This document shows, in pieces, positions 61,754-64,000 of a stretch of DNA of 64,000 nucleotides. Location: contig JARUXA010000013.1 of assembly GCA_030433805.1 (NCBI GenBank), positions 88,343 through 152,342 of the forward strand. Reading direction: 5' to 3'. How positions within the stretch are numbered: the stretch's first letter is position 1; each line of letters opens with the position of its first letter. The notes below the pieces were generated by a model. It did not search any database, was not told the DNA's origin, and was given only the letters and a program-made list of their open reading frames with translations. Origin of the DNA: Sphingomonas sp. PsM26. GTDB taxonomy: Bacteria > Pseudomonadota > Alphaproteobacteria > Sphingomonadales > Sphingomonadaceae. The position numbers were made by a program, and so were the translations under genes.

Positions 61754-62740
61754 ATGACAATCTCTGAAGCCGACACGAACGGCCTGACCTTTGCCGTGCC
61801 GACGCGGCGCGCGCTTCTCGTCGGTGGCGCGGTTGCCGCCGGCGTGGCGCTCGCCGCTTCGAGTGACGGCGCCGTTCGCCGCGCAACCCTGAACACTGAC
61901 GGAGAAAAGACGATGGGCACGATCACGGTCAAGGACGGCACGAGCATCTTCTACAAGAGCTGGGGCGAGGGTCAGCCGATCATGTTCCACCACGGCTGGC
62001 CGTTGAGCGGCGACGATTGGGACACGCAGATGATGTTCTTCGCGGCTAAGGGCTTCCGCGTCGTCGCGCATGACCGGCGTGGCCACGGGCGGTCGAGCCC
62101 CAGCGCGACCGGCAACGACATGGACAGCTATGCCGCCGATGTCGCCGCGGTCGCCGCGCAGCTCGGCCTGCAGAACGCCGTCCATATCGGTCATTCGACC
62201 GGTGGCGGCGAAGTGGCGCGCTATGTCGCGCGCTACGGCGGCAACGGTCGCGTGGCGAAGGCCGTGCTGATCGGTGCGATCCCACCGGTGCTGATGAAGA
62301 CCGCGGCCAATCCGGATGGCGTACCGGCCGCGGTGATCGACGGCATCCGCGCCGCGGTCGCGGGCAATCGCGCGCAATTCTATCGCGATTTTCCGAGCGG
62401 GCCGTTCTATGGCTACAACCGCCCGGGCGCGGTGCCGTCGCAGGCGGTGATCGACAACTGGTTCCGTCAGGGCATGGCGGGCGACATCAAGGCGCAGTAT
62501 GACTGCATCACCGCTTTCTCGGAAACCGACTTTACGGCAGACCTGAAAGCGATCAAGCAGCCCGTGCTGCTGCTGCACGGCGAGGACGACCAGATCGCGC
62601 CGATCGCCGGAACTGCGGCACGCACGGTCAAGTTGCTGCGCAACGGCACGCTCAAGCGCTATCCGGGCTATCCGCATGGCATGGCGACGACGCACGCCGA
62701 CGTCATCAACGCCGACATTCTCGCGTTCATCCAGCAGTGA
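61754..62740 (+). CDS. Alpha/beta hydrolase (non-heme chloroperoxidase-like), exported
   Basis: This 328-aa protein has a Tat-like leader (PTRRALLVGGAVAAGVALAA). After a linker, a second ATG at residue 54 (MGTITVKDGTSIFYKSWGEG) marks where the cytoplasmic homologues usually start, so the leader looks like an added export module. The fold has HHGWPLSGDDWD, HDRRGHGRSS, nucleophile S148 in GHSTGGGE, LHGEDDQIAP with the acid, and the His in YPGYPHGM. This is the perhydrolase/chloroperoxidase group of alpha/beta hydrolases. An alternative is a cytoplasmic product from the internal ATG. Confidence 0.9.
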   Translation: MTISEADTNGLTFAVPTRRALLVGGAVAAGVALAASSDGAVRRATLNTDGEKTMGTITVKDGTSIFYKSWGEGQPIMFHHGWPLSGDDWDTQMMFFAAKGFRVVAHDRRGHGRSSPSATGNDMDSYAADVAAVAAQLGLQNAVHIGHSTGGGEVARYVARYGGNGRVAKAVLIGAIPPVLMKTAANPDGVPAAVIDGIRAAVAGNRAQFYRDFPSGPFYGYNRPGAVPSQAVIDNWFRQGMAGDIKAQYDCITAFSETDFTADLKAIKQPVLLLHGEDDQIAPIAGTAARTVKLLRNGTLKRYPGYPHGMATTHADVINADILAFIQQ

Positions 62741-62834
62741 GCTTTAGCGGCGGGCGGGAGTCGCATCCCGCCCGCTTTCCGACGACCGTCCTTTCCACCA
62801 CGGCGCCGCCTCTCGCGCGCGCAGGAGACCTGTC

Positions 62835-63497
62835 ATGTCCACCGTCATCACCCTGTCGCACGGACAGTTGCGCGAGCGCTTCGCCGAGCTCGCCGAGACC
62901 CCGGCCATCCTCAAGGCGTTCGATTTCGCTCGGGCGCGGATGTCGCCGGTCCTGTTCCATCACGTCACGCGGTCCTGGATCTTCGCGGCCAAGATCGGTG
63001 CGCGGCGCGCCGAACCCTTCGATGCGGAGATCGTGGCGGTCACGACCCTGCTGCACGACATGGGTTTCACGCCGCACGGCGAAGGCCCGCATCGCTTCGA
63101 GGTCAACGGCGCCAACCTCGCCCGCGGCTTCGTGCGCGACCTGGGGTTCGACGATCGCCGTGCGCAATTGGTGTGGGACGGCATCGCGCTGCACGCCACC
63201 CACTCGATCAGCCTGTTCAAGGAGACCGAGGTTGCGCTGTCGTCGCGCGGGATCGGCGTCGATTTCGGCACCCCGGATTATGCGACGCTGGACCCGGCAG
63301 AAATCGCCGCAGTCGTCGCGGCGGTGCCGCGGCTCGACATGAAACGCGCCTTTGCGGCGTGCGCGCTGCATGTGGCGGAGACCCAGCCCGACACCACCTA
63401 CGACACCTTCATCCGCGATTTCGGCGAGCGGTACGTGCCGGGCTATGCTGCGCCCTCCTGGGTCGATGCCATCGCCGCAGGTCCCTACACGGAGTGA
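62835..63497 (+). CDS. HD-domain protein, cyanamide hydratase-like
   Basis: This 220-aa protein has an HD-type metal site: H in FHHVTRSW, the HD pair in TLLHDMGFT, and further His in GIALHATHS. It resembles the HD proteins annotated as cyanamide hydratase-like phosphohydrolases. GCAGGAGA lies about 9 nt before the ATG. It follows the alpha/beta hydrolase gene by 94 nt and may share its transcript. Confidence 0.88.
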   Translation: MSTVITLSHGQLRERFAELAETPAILKAFDFARARMSPVLFHHVTRSWIFAAKIGARRAEPFDAEIVAVTTLLHDMGFTPHGEGPHRFEVNGANLARGFVRDLGFDDRRAQLVWDGIALHATHSISLFKETEVALSSRGIGVDFGTPDYATLDPAEIAAVVAAVPRLDMKRAFAACALHVAETQPDTTYDTFIRDFGERYVPGYAAPSWVDAIAAGPYTE

Positions 63498-64000
63498 TGC
63501 GGGCCCCTCGCGCTTTATTGTGTTTGGAAAAGGGGGCGCTCTCAATCGGGTGGCTTTTAGATGCGGCCCGTCGGATATCGGCCCAAGCTTGCTCGTTCCG
63601 AGGCCGGATGTCGGAAGCGCTTTGAGTGTCAGCTCCTGTCAGCAGCTGACATTGGGCGCCGGGTCAACGAGCGACTGCTAAGTCCTAAACCAAGCCATTC
63701 CGACCCGCGCGCCTCGACATTAACGAGCGACCGAAGTTGGGAAGACGAAATGAGGGTGCGAGTGTCGCCTATTGGGTCTTCGCGACCGAATACTTGCCAT
63801 TCTGGTTTGCAACATCGGTGTGTTCACAGACGGTCAAGGTTGGACCGATGCCAGGGGGTTTGAGTTTTAGTCAGTCGTAGGCAAATCAACCCTCACGCCA
63901 TGATCGCCGGGCGATCCATTCACACTCTGCCAACCAGCAGCCACGTTAGAAACAATCTAGCAATGCTTAATGATATTGACTCGCAACAGCACATAAGCCA
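63498..64000. other. Gap at the window end with one repeat copy
   Basis: About 500 bp without a credible gene. It has one dispersed repeat copy (63719-63778). An upstream stretch (ATTGGGCGCCGGG near 63652) matches part of the left flank of the 17637 copy, so pieces of that longer unit are present in a different arrangement. Confidence 0.6.
63719..63778 (+). repeat. Dispersed 60-bp repeat copy
   Basis: Left ATTAACGAGCGACCGAAG, right GAGTGTCGCCTATTGGGTC; open for 20 codons (INERPKLG...SVAYWV). TTCGCGACC follows, as at the 17141 copy. Confidence 0.75.

Overview
The window looks like chromosome of a sphingomonad (Sphingomonadaceae, probably Sphingomonas or a close relative). The evidence is high GC with strong G/C third-position codon use, a PEPxxWA-type C-terminal sorting tail (4258-4950), a MucR-family regulator, four TonB-dependent receptors with the usual DIVVTG-like or DILVIG-like boxes, and many periplasmic glycoside hydrolases. 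This is inference from gene content; no rRNA or tRNA gene is present to confirm it.

Layout. 1-2835 (minus strand): a cobalamin riboswitch, a TonB-dependent receptor and the start of a PepSY-type membrane protein. 2836-4257: no confident gene, but repeats, a C11 run and a terminator. 4258-4950: a PEPxxWA-like exported protein. 5286-11396: a type I secretion operon made of an ExeM/NucH-like extracellular nuclease, its ABC transporter and its HlyD adaptor, with a strong hairpin between substrate and transporter. 11658-13118: a CYTH-CHAD protein. 13774-16947: a methyltransferase-STAND NTPase-TPR fusion standing alone in a repeat-rich area, the best candidate here for an undescribed immune-type system. 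17247-22670: a mosaic accessory region with small proteins, a CNMP-binding/thioredoxin-reductase-like fusion, MucR, an IS5-type transposase remnant and a hicAB toxin-antitoxin pair. 23032-26141: a TetR-controlled divergent cluster (ATP-grasp ligase, DUF1349 lectin-like protein, hexapeptide acetyltransferase). 26535-29810: a multi-module GH43 enzyme. 30009-30641: a lone tyrosine recombinase.

30937-46127 is a carbohydrate utilisation locus. A LacI repressor is divergent from a cytoplasmic GH31, a GPH sugar symporter, a clan-A glycoside hydrolase with CBM-like domains, a TonB-dependent receptor, a GH42-like beta-galactosidase and a Tat-exported PA14-type GH31. Xyloglucan oligosaccharides are a reasonable but unproven substrate. 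46416-55437 holds LysR, a CitMHS transporter, AtuA, an AtuA-associated small protein, an exported alpha/beta hydrolase and a TonB-dependent receptor, which looks like an organic acid or terpenoid catabolic operon. 56072-59915 (minus) pairs a TonB-dependent receptor with a phytase-like esterase. 60482-63497 carries a WYL regulator followed by a VOC protein, an alpha/beta hydrolase and an HD-domain protein.

The most striking non-gene signal is a family of 11 short repeats, all in gaps between genes and all on the plus strand. Ten begin ATGAACGA, ATTAACGA or close variants, and ten end in TGGGTC. Nine are exactly 60 bp long and read as an open 20-codon peptide resembling MNERPKxG...NVxxWV. A second dispersed repeat contains a perfect 18-bp inverted repeat. 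Both families cluster around the STAND gene, the IS remnant, hicAB and the recombinase.
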